A stretch of 31,087 nt of DNA from Plakobranchus ocellatus. Its lineage: Eukaryota; Mollusca; Gastropoda; Plakobranchidae. The notes beneath the pieces are model-generated. The model worked only from the letters and a program-made list of their open reading frames with translations. It had not been told where the DNA came from and ran no database searches. Position 1 is the stretch's first letter. Each line of letters opens with the position of its first letter. Shown in pieces: positions 13,938 through 25,900 of this stretch. The stretch is taken from assembly GCA_019648995.1 (NCBI GenBank), contig BLXT01002485.1:7450-38536 (forward strand), read 5' to 3'. Both the position numbers and the translations under genes were made by a program.

Positions 13938-16900
13938 TTATATCTTCCGACGGGACACCCACATTCGAAGAGGGAAAAAGGTTTCATGAAAATTGAAATG
14001 CATGTGTGTATTTTGGTCGGTACTGGTACTACTGATGTCAGCCTTAGCCTCCTTTTTATAACGCTGTGCATTGAATCGCATTCCACAGCGTATGCCCCGG
14101 AACGAGATACTTCTGTTCAAAAGTGGCAGATCGTTCCACAGCAATATGACTTGTTCTGATAGCCACAGCCATCACTCCAAATAATTTCTTATTAGCAGGA
14201 TTTTGTTCAAGGTATCGCAGAAAGTGAGGGAGGCAAACACATCCTCCTAGGGATCTCTATGGGTTTGATCGTACACTTGGCAAAAACCTTCTTTGCTTTT
14301 TAGGTTAAAGAAGGTCACGCTGTGGGAGTTTTGTCTGCATTTTAGGACTTAGAAAGACCTATTGAAGGTCTATTGTCCACACGGAGATGGAATCATCGGC
14401 AAGGCCTTTGTTCCATGCTTTCAACTGCTGAGCGTTGGCTTTCTTTAATAGATGACATTGATATCATTCACTTGAAACATTGTCATGTTTAGTTACCAAG
14501 CAAACATCACATTGATCTNNNNNNNNNNNNNNNNNNNNNNNNNNNNNNNNNNNNNNNNNNNNNNNNNNNNNNNNNNNNNNNNNNNNNNNNNNNNNNNNNN
14601 NNNNNNNNNNNNNNNNNNNNNNNNNNNNNNNNNNNNNNNNNNNNNNNNNNNNNNNNNNNTTGGCACTAAAATAGTACATAATCAAGAAAATTAATTTCCA
14701 TTAAAAAAATAAATAAATAAGAAAAGTCCATCCACACGAACAAAACTTTTGCAATGGAGGGATTTCCTGGAATATCTTCCCCCCCCACCAACCCCGCACC
14801 TCCGGATCTTTATGTGCTATAGAAAATAACATGTTCAGTTAGTGGAAAACTTCTGTAACGTAATCCTTGCATCTGCCCTAGCGCTGCTTGACTCATAATG
14901 TAAAACATACTCATTATGGAGCTGACATAGTTTTGCCAGGTAATAGAATCTTTTTGTCCTGGTAAGACGCTTGCCTCCAATAAAAATGGGAGGTGACTGA
15001 TAGTAACTATCTCAACCATTTCAGAAGAAATGTTCTCTCTTCGTGATATACAGTTTTTGTAAGGACCGCTACCTGCCCCTCTCACTTTAGAAGGTGCTTT
15101 CTCCGTCTTCTCCTGCAATCAATATGTCTTTTCATTTAAGTCCAAAGTTGAGGCAAACAGCCCGTTGGAAACATGTGCCTTCCAAAAAATAAGAATACCC
15201 TCACTTAGTGCGTGAGTTCAAATGTTTTAAATGTTGACTTAGGCTAAAAGGCGCACTGTGCAAGTGGGCATGAGCCAAGTGTGTGTTACTTAGGCCAAAA
15301 GGCAGCGGCATTCATTTTGGCCAATTTTAGTATTGATGGATAGCCTTTTATCTGAAGAATCCCATAATGGTCTAGTTGCATTTTGGCCTAAGTCTGACTT
15401 AGGCCATAAGGTTAGCACACTGACGATATGCTTATGTTTATTTTTATTATTGATAATCAGGTAAACAAAGTGGAAATAACTAGTGTTGGGTTTGACTACA
15501 TCTGTCTCAGTGTCTGTATTTGTCGATGATGTGGATGCATCTGTGTTTGTGCTGTAACTACACACACTGAGACTGGCGGCAGAGGAACCTCTGCATACAC
15601 CTTTCTCAGCGCCTATGAATGTCTGTATTGTGATTGGATCTGTCTCAGCATCTGTGTGTGCCTGTACTGTTACTGCACCTGTCTCAGTGTCTGTGTTTGT
15701 CTGCACTGTGACTGCACCTGTCTCAGTGTCTGTGTTATGACTTCTTCTGTACCAGTGTCTGCATTTGTGTTATGACTTCACCTGCCTCAGCATCTATTTT
15801 AGCTCTGAGAATCTGTAAAATGCTTTCTCTCAGACAGTATTTCTTATCATCTGTGGTGTGAGGATAATCAATATAGTTTGGACTGGGTATATCAGCTATC
15901 AATCAACATCTTTAAATAATTGGATGGATCAAGGGCTTGTGTCAAGCACAAGAGTATTCCACTCCTCCCATTATTTCATCATTTATGAAAGACTATATTT
16001 TTTACTCATGTATATAATATTTCTTTAATCAATTTTCAAAGTTTTTCCTTTTTACTCAATGAATGACCAGGTGCCAGCTCCTTCTGGTAGACTCTAGAAG
16101 TACTGTTGCCATAGCAACCCTGCCCTCCGTCCGCTCCAATCTGAAGACAAGCAAGCATGATGGAGATAAGATTCAGCCTTATCTGAATATTGGACGGTTT
16201 GAGGGGAAGATGTGCCTTTGCTCTGGTTTCATGGTAGCTTCTCGCATCTCTAGCGATCAGTAAGTTGCTTGCTCATGTTGTTTGAGATTAAAATGAATTA
16301 CATTTGGGGTGAGGGGAGAGAAAGAAGAAAGGGATGGTTGCCAAAAAATGTTTTGCTTCTACGTTTTAGCAGAGAGGAAAGGACATTTGTGCCTTTTTAG
16401 ATACTGATCATAATGTCCTCTTTTAAATAATTTGAATAATATATATTTTGTATTCTTTGTGGTTTTTTCAGGAAGCCAAATGTATTTACTGTTCTCAAGC
16501 AAGCTTGGCCTAAAGAGAGCTCTCTCTGTCGCCAGTCTCAAAGTGAGGCTCACTCTGCTCTGTCCTTGACAGATGATGCGGCTAGTGCTTCACAGGTAGG
16601 CTCTCATTTGATTTCTGCCTCAAGCTCTTGGTTGAAAACTTCTTCAAGTTTTCGCTCTGCATCATCAGTTTCAGGGTTATAATGGAAAAAAAATTGTATT
16701 AAAACTTCTCTCAAGACTTCTCCATTTCATAGTTACCTGGTTTAATAAATAGTCATTGCTTTTTTAAAAATCCTTATTTGCATTTGTAGACAGATAGATG
16801 TATTAAATGAATTGTAAGTAATGTGTGTGATATAACTTGATAATTTAAATATACATACAGACATATCAAAGATAGATATGCACAGACCTGCCAACTTTCT

Positions 16901-19900
16901 GTTTTTTAACAGGAAAAATCCTGGGGAACGCTTATAAATTCCGTTTTCCAGGCTGTTACGCTAACATCCCTTTCAGTTGTCCCCAAACTTTGAGATAGTT
17001 AAAATCATTGCTCACAAACAATTTATGTTACATGATTATGATGAAGCAATTGAAGAGTTTAAAAGTTGAATGGTTCTAATAGAGCACAGGCCAGGTCTAG
17101 AACTAGATATAGATCTAGATTCGACGCTTCTTTGGTTCAATACATAAACTTTTATTGTTTTCACCAAACAGTGGAAAGGAAGAGATCATGAAGTTTAATA
17201 TTGCACTAAATGGAAAGCTACATTTATCAAGCAAGCCAATATTCAGATTTGATTCAGTCAGGTAGTCCTATAAGTCCCTATTTCAATGTTTAGTTCTATT
17301 TTTAGACATTTTTTAGGTCTTCACCGAGGCGCAGATTAGACTAGACCATAGACCTTGCAAGATTAAAGCCAAGGTTTATTACTAGGTTAAAGCTTGGGAA
17401 AATCAGCCTTGTTTAGTAGATAACATTTTTTTTTTCATATTATATTGAATAAAGAAAACATCAAGTTAGAGTATATTGAAGTGATCTTTAAAAGCATTTA
17501 GTAGAATACCAATGGGAACCATGTCAGAAAAGTATGATGCCTCAGGCCTTTAATGTGATGTTCTAATTTTGACTGATTTAAATTGATGTGCCAATTTTGA
17601 CTGGATTGTTCATACCTTTTTCATCCAATGAATGCAATGAATTATATCCCTCCATAATATAGACTAGATGTTTTCTTTTTATTTAATATACAATGGGTCA
17701 TAATTTGAGGCTGTACTGAGATTCTGCAAACCTGTCTCACACGGGTTTTCCTTTTTCAAAGAACCTTTTATTGTGTGAGCTAGATTTTGAGTTTTACACA
17801 CTGTAGTGTGATATTATTGGACTAATGGCAGTGAGTAAAGAGATACTTTCTTGCACCTTTTAGGGTCAAAAATTCATTAATTAGCCTCTGATATTATACT
17901 TTAATGTTATGGAATGCCTATGGTTGAGTATGTAATTAAAGTATAATACAATTTATCCATGCACATTAAATTTACTCGCATATTCCTGTGAGAAGAGGTA
18001 AATATTCCTGTGAGCACAATTTGGGGTTGGCAGGTCTGTATGCATATAAACATACCTTATAGTGGAAATTTTGAGAGGAACAGACATGGCTGATGGCCTT
18101 TCAAATTCTAGTACACAACCAAAACTTCTCAAGGTTTCTTGATGAACTCAGTCCGAGAGTTTTGCCTTATGGCTCTAAAGATATAAATGTTTTGAATTTC
18201 TGACTGGGTGTAGGCAAAACTATAGTATGTAGAAGATGGGGATAACTGTAGTTATGGCGAAGACCAAAGAATTTCTTCTTTATTTTATTTTATAGTGATT
18301 AAAAAAAAACCAAAAAACACCTCTTTTTCTCGAGAAAACAATCACTGGTATGAATTGATGAGTCTAATTTTGCCTATCAAACTTTTTAGAAAAGTAAATT
18401 TTAAGTTGATTTTTCCTTCTTTCAAATGCTTTTTTTTCTTCTCAGAATCAACAGAGCTTTATGATCCAGTTTTCATTACTTGCAAAACTCACAGAAAGAT
18501 CTTCCAGGCTTTTTTCAATGATTTAAAAAAAATGTTGACAATGTGACTTGTGAATCATTCAGACTGGTTTCAAGACATAGGCACTCTTCAATCCAAATTG
18601 ATAAGTGCCCTTATTACAGTGGATAATCTTTGTCTTGATACCAGTTTGAATTAATTGAAAGGCATTTTTTAAACATTTTTAATCATCAAAACAGCCTGAA
18701 CCTTTTCTCTGTGAGTTTTGCTGATAGTAATTCTAGGCCAAAAAAGTTGAAATGTCTTTTTATCAAAAGTTCTATGTATGATACCCCACAGATTGTCTTT
18801 AGGCATTTTATTTAGAGGTCATAATAGAAGAGAAGTTAAAAACAGTGACAGGGAAGATGTTGGACTGGGAAAAATGAATTATTGGGAACAGAGAGGTGAT
18901 GGATGTACTGACAGCAGTAAGAGATAAAAAAGTATAGGGATTGTGTTCATCAATGCCAATGTTTTGGATTAGCTTATGCAATGCATTCATGGACTATTTG
19001 GAAATAGCATTTTTGTAATTTTTGTTGTTAAGAAATGCAACCTTTGTCTTAGCTGTATGAAAAGCATGAAAATGAAGAGACATTCCTGAGTCGTTTTTAG
19101 TGTTGTTTGCAGTTTACATAACATAAACTAGAATACATTGTGCCTGCCAACACAAATATTGAAGTACAAAGTATCAAATCTTAAATGCAGGTATTCTCTG
19201 ATTAGATGACAAAATTAATTGTATGTTTGAGTATTTTCACAAAGAAAGTAAATGCTGATGTGTTAAAGCCTTAAATTGAAGTCTTGATTCCAATCTAAAA
19301 GTTTAACACAAGGTATGATTCTATGCCTGTATCTCAGAAATTTTCTCTCTTTCAGCAGTCAGACCTTGGGTGTGGAGCAATCCCAAACTTTGCCTTTGAG
19401 CTGCAGGCATTTCCATTCAATAGAACAGATCCTGTTATGCTAGAAACACAGGCATTTGGTCAGCACAGGACATCACATTTGATGACTTTACATAATGCTC
19501 TGCAGGTAAACTAATGAAAACTGAGAGTTTGATTATGTCACTCACCACAATCTCAAGTTTTCAAACTGTGCAAATTGTAAGATTCTAAGTTCATTTTCTT
19601 CCTTCAAAACACTTACTTTTAGCGTTTGTTTCTTTGAGCAACCAAATGTCAACACTTTGTTCTAAGCAGGCCAACGATTTCTTTCAAGAACTGTCCCTGG
19701 TATTTTTTATTATGGACATTATTACAAGGACAAGTAAATGTGCTTACAAAAGTATTACATTTTTTAGTTACTAATATTTTCTCTGAAGATTCATAAGAGA
19801 TGAAAATCATCATCAAATTTTAATCCTGTTTGGCCCATTTCAAATTAATATATTTTTTTTTTGTTTGAGGTTTGCCATAAAGGCTTATTTTCACAGACAT

Positions 19901-22900
19901 TTGCATGCATTTTTGATACATTTTGTAAGCAAATCTCTTAGGCTTTCAGTAAAAAATACATTCAACTTAAAGGAAGTAATTGTGAAATTACTTGTTATGT
20001 CATGAAATTTCCTCTGATAAGGAGTGTCGTGGCTCATGGTCTAGGAAACCGTAGTTTTTCTTTCCAAGATGGTGGGCTTTGACAAGATGAATTTGTTGTT
20101 TTTAATCATCACTGCATTTGTTTGTCTTTTCACTTCCATGCTTAGCTCTGATCTCTATTGAGCATACACCCTTTACTCCTTACAATCAAAAGTAGATTGA
20201 TCTCTGAGAATGTTACAGATGACTTTACAATTTACTATTGAATTTATTTAAATGTGCCCCAGATTGCAAACAAGAAAAAAAAAGACCTAAAATTATTTTC
20301 AAATTAAAATTGAGGCAAAGTGGAGTTGAATTGTTAGCAGTAACATATGCACAAAATCTTAACGTATACTGAGTCTTTATTAACTTACACTTTACAGTGA
20401 AACCTTAGTTTAGCACTTAGATCTGGTACAAACATAAATGATTTTCTTCTTTCACTCATTCCCTGACAGTGCAAGACTGATGACACCAAGAGATTGACCT
20501 TTGTTGCTAAAATAGCATTTTGTAGAAGAGCCTTGGAAGTAAGAAATACATTTTGATACTTTAAATGTTTTAAAAATCAACTTTATTGCTATTATATTCC
20601 CCACACATACTGAACAAGCATATCATCATAATGCAGATGTGTTAGCAGAAGAAAGTGAACTTTATGGCAAATAGGTTTTTGCATGCTTATTCACCAAATT
20701 TGATAGAAAATTAAAGTCAGATCACTGGATAAACATTAAGTTTTCATGATCCTCACAATGTTTCTCCTCCTGTCAGTTCAATCAAACTTGTTATCAAATG
20801 TGTGGCTGGATTATCTGATCATGCTTCTCTCTCCTGTCAGGAGTTCTCCAGTAGCGAGCACCTCAGCTCTGTGGATTCACTGTTTCTGTATGAACAGCAA
20901 GTAGACGGTACTGACCATACAATAATGCACAGACTGTATTTGAACCAACCGAATCCACCAGGCTATCTTTCAGCTGCACTCTGCCTTTGCAGGGATGTAT
21001 GCCTGGTGGAAGGTAAAAACATCTTATTTTCTTTTATGGTTTGGCACTCTCTCTCTCTCTCTTTTTTTTTAAAGCATGTTCTTTATCTCTATCCTCTCTG
21101 TTCATTGACTTTGATATTTGTCTCTGCAATTTTCATAGAAAAATAGGTTATCAATCAATCTACATTTATTTTTTTTTTGCAATAAGAAGCTATTACATTT
21201 CTTATCTCTGATCAAATATCAATTATAATCAAATTTTTTTATGATCTCTCTGCTAACCCTAAAGCATGTGTCAGAACTCTATTTTCTAAAATAGTACATA
21301 GATATATAGAAAAGAAAGAAAAGCAATCTTTTTAGCTGTTAGCTATTTTAGCTCATGCCCCCATAAAGGATATTTCTTGGGATTGACAAGGAAAAAAGTT
21401 AATAATCAGACACTACTGAACTTCTGTGATCCCGTTTCTTTACATCTTGGTTGTTATTAATACAGAATTGGAAGTTCCTGCTGATTGGATGAAACTAGAT
21501 GTCTGTGTCACAATGTAAAATTATTTCTTACCTCCATTGGCTGAAATGTTGACGTGATCTCAGGTTTACAGTCCCCATGATAATGATTATTTCTTGTCTC
21601 TGTTGCCTAAAATGTAGAAGTTTCAGTCCCCTACCAAAACTTGTTTTCTTCGCTCCCTTGCTTTAAATGTGAAAGTGATCTCAGGCTCTCAGCTTCCTCC
21701 CTCGAAAAAAATTATCTCCATTGCTTAAAATGTAGAAGTGATCTCAGACTTTCAGTCCCCAGCCAAAAAATTATTTCTTTTCTCCATTCTTATCTCCATT
21801 GCTTAAAATGTAGAAGTGAACTCAGGCTTTCAGCCCCCGCTTAAAATATTTCTTTTTTCTGTTGCCTAAAATGTGGAGGTGATCTCGGACTTTCACCCAA
21901 AAAATTATTTCTTATCTCGATGAGCTCGGACTTCTCCAAAAAATTATTTATCTTTCTTGCAGTGCTGCCCCCTCCCCCCCCTGCTAAAAAAAAAATTATC
22001 TCCGTTGCTTAAAATGTGGAAGTGGTCTTAGACCTTCAGTCCCCCGCCAAAAAAAATTATTTATCTCATTCTTTTTTTTTTGTAGACATGATCGCTTTAA
22101 GCCTCAAATTGAAGTTTGTCAAACAACATGAACAACTTAGAGTGCACACTTTTCAATATTACGTCTGTTTCACACAATCAATTGGTTCCTTACAACTAAT
22201 GTTGTTTATTGCCTACATATCCTGGTTCAAATTTTTGCTCTTTGTACATAAAAATATATAACTGTGTGAGGCAATCTGAGTGAATCAATAATATACATCA
22301 TACCAGTATTAAAGGGACTATCCAGTACTTCTAGTTGTCTGCAATTCTTGGGATTTCCGTACTTTCAGTCTTTTAAATGCTGCTCCATAGACATTTCATT
22401 GCAACAAAATATAAATTAAATTGATCCCAAAGTGCCTCCAAATGGCTTTCTTTGCAGTTCTTTAAAAAAAAAATTCATGGAGGAGATGCCTCCTCCCCCC
22501 CAGATCTGCCACCTTAAAAAATCCTCGGTTTTCTTCATCACTGGAATGGAAGCACTGACTATGTTGCGACTCATAACTTTTGACAGTACTGGAATGAAGA
22601 CAATATTTTTTCTCTATGCTAGTGTGAATCATATTTATCATGCTTATGTGATTGTGCCTAAAATGTGACTTTTGATTGATTAACCCAGCTGCCTCAAATA
22701 TGTTAAGTAATATTGTGTTTGTAGAAATATTTGAAAAGGCCACATGGACCATGCCTGAGATGAAATCAGGCATGCTACTGAATATTCATGGCAGAGTCAG
22801 CCAAGGGAAGGAACTTGCACATATATAGGACAGAAAGATATGCTCACCTTTTGTTAACTTACTGAGCCCTGAGCTGTTGAGCCTGTGCTATCCCCTAATG

Positions 22901-25900
22901 CCTAGCCAAAACTAGGATTCACAAAAAAAAAAAAAAGAATTGTTAAAAAAAGGTTGACCTCAATTCCCAAAAATTTTGCATACTGTTGGATAATAAACAT
23001 GATGACGTCGAATTAAAACCAGTTCCAAAAAATGTAATTGTAATGCTGCTGTTGGAAAGTGTCACAAAAATAGTTTTAAAAAGATATGAAAAAAAAAATC
23101 AACAAAAAACATAAACATTGTAAACAGTAAAAAATAATGCAGAAAGTTTGTAATTAACAGCTCCAAACTCTTACAAAAATGTCTGGGAAAGATAATAAAA
23201 TATATCCAGTACTTTTCATTTGTATGGAAGACTCTATACTAGATGTACGTAATCTCTCAAATCTAGATTTAAATCTAAGTCAAGCGCAAGTTTTTTAGAG
23301 TATGGCTCATACTTGGGATTAATATCAGGAGTTATCCAATTCAAAACCTGATACATCCTCCCTCTCCCTTTGAGAAAATAAAATTTAATCATTTGAAATG
23401 CTTTTCTAGCTGAAAATATTGTGGTAAATTGTTAGATCTACTTCGATCTGCCATTCTGGTTGAGTGAAGAGGCTGAGTTTTGAAAAAAACAATCCCTTCA
23501 CAAAAAAAATTGTAAAAAATTATCTCTTGAACGGAATGAAACAAATCAAGGACTTGAGGAAAAAGAAATGGTTATTTTCACCTATACTGATGAAGAGCAT
23601 TTCAATTGTTACAATAATTGCTCTACACTACTGACAGAATGTCAAGATTGCAAGGGGTGCAATGCTTGGCATGAACCAGTTTAAAAGCTAGATGTCACAA
23701 CTGTTGTGATGCTAAGGCTCAGGAAGTTAATATTAGCATGTATCTAGAGAAACTGCCTTTAATTAAGGACCATGAACTATTTTCTCACCTCAGGCCAGCT
23801 GAAGTGTGATGAATACTCTCTGGTTCTGCCACAAACACAGTGGTCAGCCTGGGGCTTTGATGATTTACTGGACAAGACAGACTTAACATCTATTGAAAAG
23901 CTTGCCTCAAACTGCCTGATTTTGCCAATGCTGAATGAGAATGCTGCAGTGGGAACAGTTGTTAGAGTGGAAGGTAAGAATCTCTATGAAGCTTATTTAC
24001 AGTAATCAGATGTGGCCTTTATCATCTACAAGGTTGATTTATTTTATACTTTGCCTCCGGCTCCCTGAGGTTGCCACAGCCAAGTGAGGATGCTGGAATA
24101 GGAACTGTTGTGAGCTTGGAAGGCTCGGATTTCTGTTGCATCTTTAGTTAGATAGAGACCTTTATTAGTAGTCAAACCTAGTTTTTAGAAGAATTTTTTC
24201 ACGGGGTGTAGAGGCATAATATTGTAATTGCATAATAAAATAACAGCAGTTACAATAATTTGCCTCTAGACCCATAATTCACTTTCATACATCTTGAGAC
24301 CAGCTCAAATTAGTCAGAAGTTCATTTTGAACATTGTAAACCATTGAAACAGCTGTGATAATTCTGATGAACCAAGCTATGGAATTTTCAAATATATGAA
24401 AAAGTATTAGAGATTTAAAAAAAAAACCTTAAAATGTCTTTTTTCTCAACAGTGTTAAACTGTTAAACATTAGGACTTATTGCATTTAGTATATTTTTTT
24501 TTTGTAGCCTGTTGTTTGCTTTTCCATATCCAAGATTATGCCATGTGATTTAATTTGCCACCATATATTTATTCAGGCTTTATAAAAGAAGTGGATGATA
24601 CATCAGCCTTCAGCTTTGTTGAGTGCAGCGTCTGCGGTTCAACTCTGACTGTACTGGGTTCAGAGTAAGTTAGTCATTTAATTCATATCAGTAAATTTAG
24701 GTGAAGAAGAAAAGGTGAGACAATAACATCCAAGAGTGAATAGGGACTGAAGCTCAATGAAACACTCAGGAGACCTCTTAATTTCCTATAGGCAAAGTTC
24801 CCACTTCTTCGAGACCTAGAAATCCCTAGATCTATAAGAGTAAACAAAAACTAAAACAAAAATAGTTCTGCTAAACTAAAAATAAGTCTAATCAAGGCCT
24901 ACTCAAAATCTGATCCAGCATTACAAACAACAAGGCCAAAACACAATATAAATCCGTTCGGAATCTAGATCTAATCTAGATCTAGAATCAATTCACACGC
25001 GCAGCAACCAATTGTCACTGCTTATAAAGATGGTGATGCCTTATTATCTCAAATTCAGCCTGATGTGAGGATGCGATGATTCTATTGAAGAAATTACCCT
25101 GTAAAGTATTTCAGGGTATATGCTAATAATTTTCCTTGTGTCACCAAAAATCAGAGAAATGTTCTTGGGTTTTCTCCTTGCCTGATCCAGATCCAGGTAC
25201 TGCAGGATTTGTGGTGCTGATGAAAAAGATTTGATCTCAGTGGAGGAGATGGCTGTTTTTTTCTCCTGCTCTAGTCTTGCCTCGGATATTGCTGTCAAAG
25301 TTCAGGTAGGTGCTGCTGCAATGGTGCATATAATGAATTATAAAATAGTAGATCTATACCAGTGTCAGGAAATGAAATACATAATGAGATCATTCCAAAA
25401 CTAAAATCAAGAAATAATAAGATAAGCAATTGGTAGTAAATTGTCTGAAGTTAAAATTCTAAAAACTGCAGTGCTATAGTGAAGTAAACCCCTGAAAATG
25501 ATATGAAGTAGAAGCAATATCTTATGACATCTACAGTGTGCATTGTTAAAATGAACATCTCAGGTCTGAACAGACTTATTTCATATGGAAAAGAGGAAGC
25601 AGATGCAGCAAGAAGGGGACTGATTAGTTTGTGAATTTGTATGTTTTCTTGTTTTAGATTTGAATGAGAGCAACTGAGCACTTTCTGAAGTCAGATCCGG
25701 CAAATCTCTTCCTAGACCCAGTCGTGGTCTCATGAAAATCTTGGCTTCTCACACAGATCTGCTCTCTTTACTTCTATCCACCCAGTGTATTGTATGGGGA
25801 TATGAAGCAACACAGGTTCTTTTGGATTTGATTCCAAACACAGCATTGTGGCTTTTGACACTTTCAGAACTAAGATAATCTATGTAGTACATTATTGTTA

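Larger units (their letters stand above)
12992..15430. mobile_element. 2.44-kb DNA transposon with 35-bp terminal inverted repeats
   Basis: Bases 12992-13026 and 15396-15430 are inverted copies of each other. Each starts CATATCGTCA and ends GGCCTAAGTC when read inward; I count 32 of 35 matches. Both ends are followed by further GACTTAGGCC-type subterminal motifs. The interior contains a broken transposase-like frame on the minus strand and 141 N bases. I found no clear target-site duplication (flanks AGCTGTA and CTTATG), so the exact outer boundary and superfamily stay open. It lies wholly inside SPIDR intron 10. Confidence 0.85.
12630..16070 (+). other. SPIDR intron 10 (longest intron)
   Basis: This 3.4-kb intron is made up mainly of a CT microsatellite, a 2.44-kb inverted-repeat transposon (12992-15430) that includes an N gap, and a 39-bp minisatellite (15480-15800). 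Confidence 0.75.

Noticed and set aside
14464..14694. Open frames spanning the N run on both strands
   Set aside because: They exist only because N codons are not stops.
15290..15706. 138-codon minus-strand frame with a 13-residue repeat
   Set aside because: It straddles the 39-bp minisatellite and the transposon end. The repeat period is a multiple of three, which alone explains the long frame.
21641..21844. Frame with repeated CLKCRSDLRLS, resembling a small Cys-repeat protein
   Set aside because: It is produced by the satellite units in SPIDR intron 15 and copies change frame between units.
22311..22336. TTAAAGGGACTATCCAGTACT considered as a transposon terminus
   Set aside because: It begins like some TTAA element ends, but no inverted partner was found in the window; only the word TATCCAGTACTT recurs, in direct orientation, near 23205.
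22462..22773. 103-codon minus-strand frame in intron 15
   Set aside because: No motif or homology, crosses A-rich and C-rich runs, no splice or start context.
23590..23680. Cys-rich stretch (YNNCSTLLTECQDCKGC) on the + strand near the end of intron 15
   Set aside because: Short, ends in a stop, lacks an acceptor in frame and has no SPIDR counterpart.
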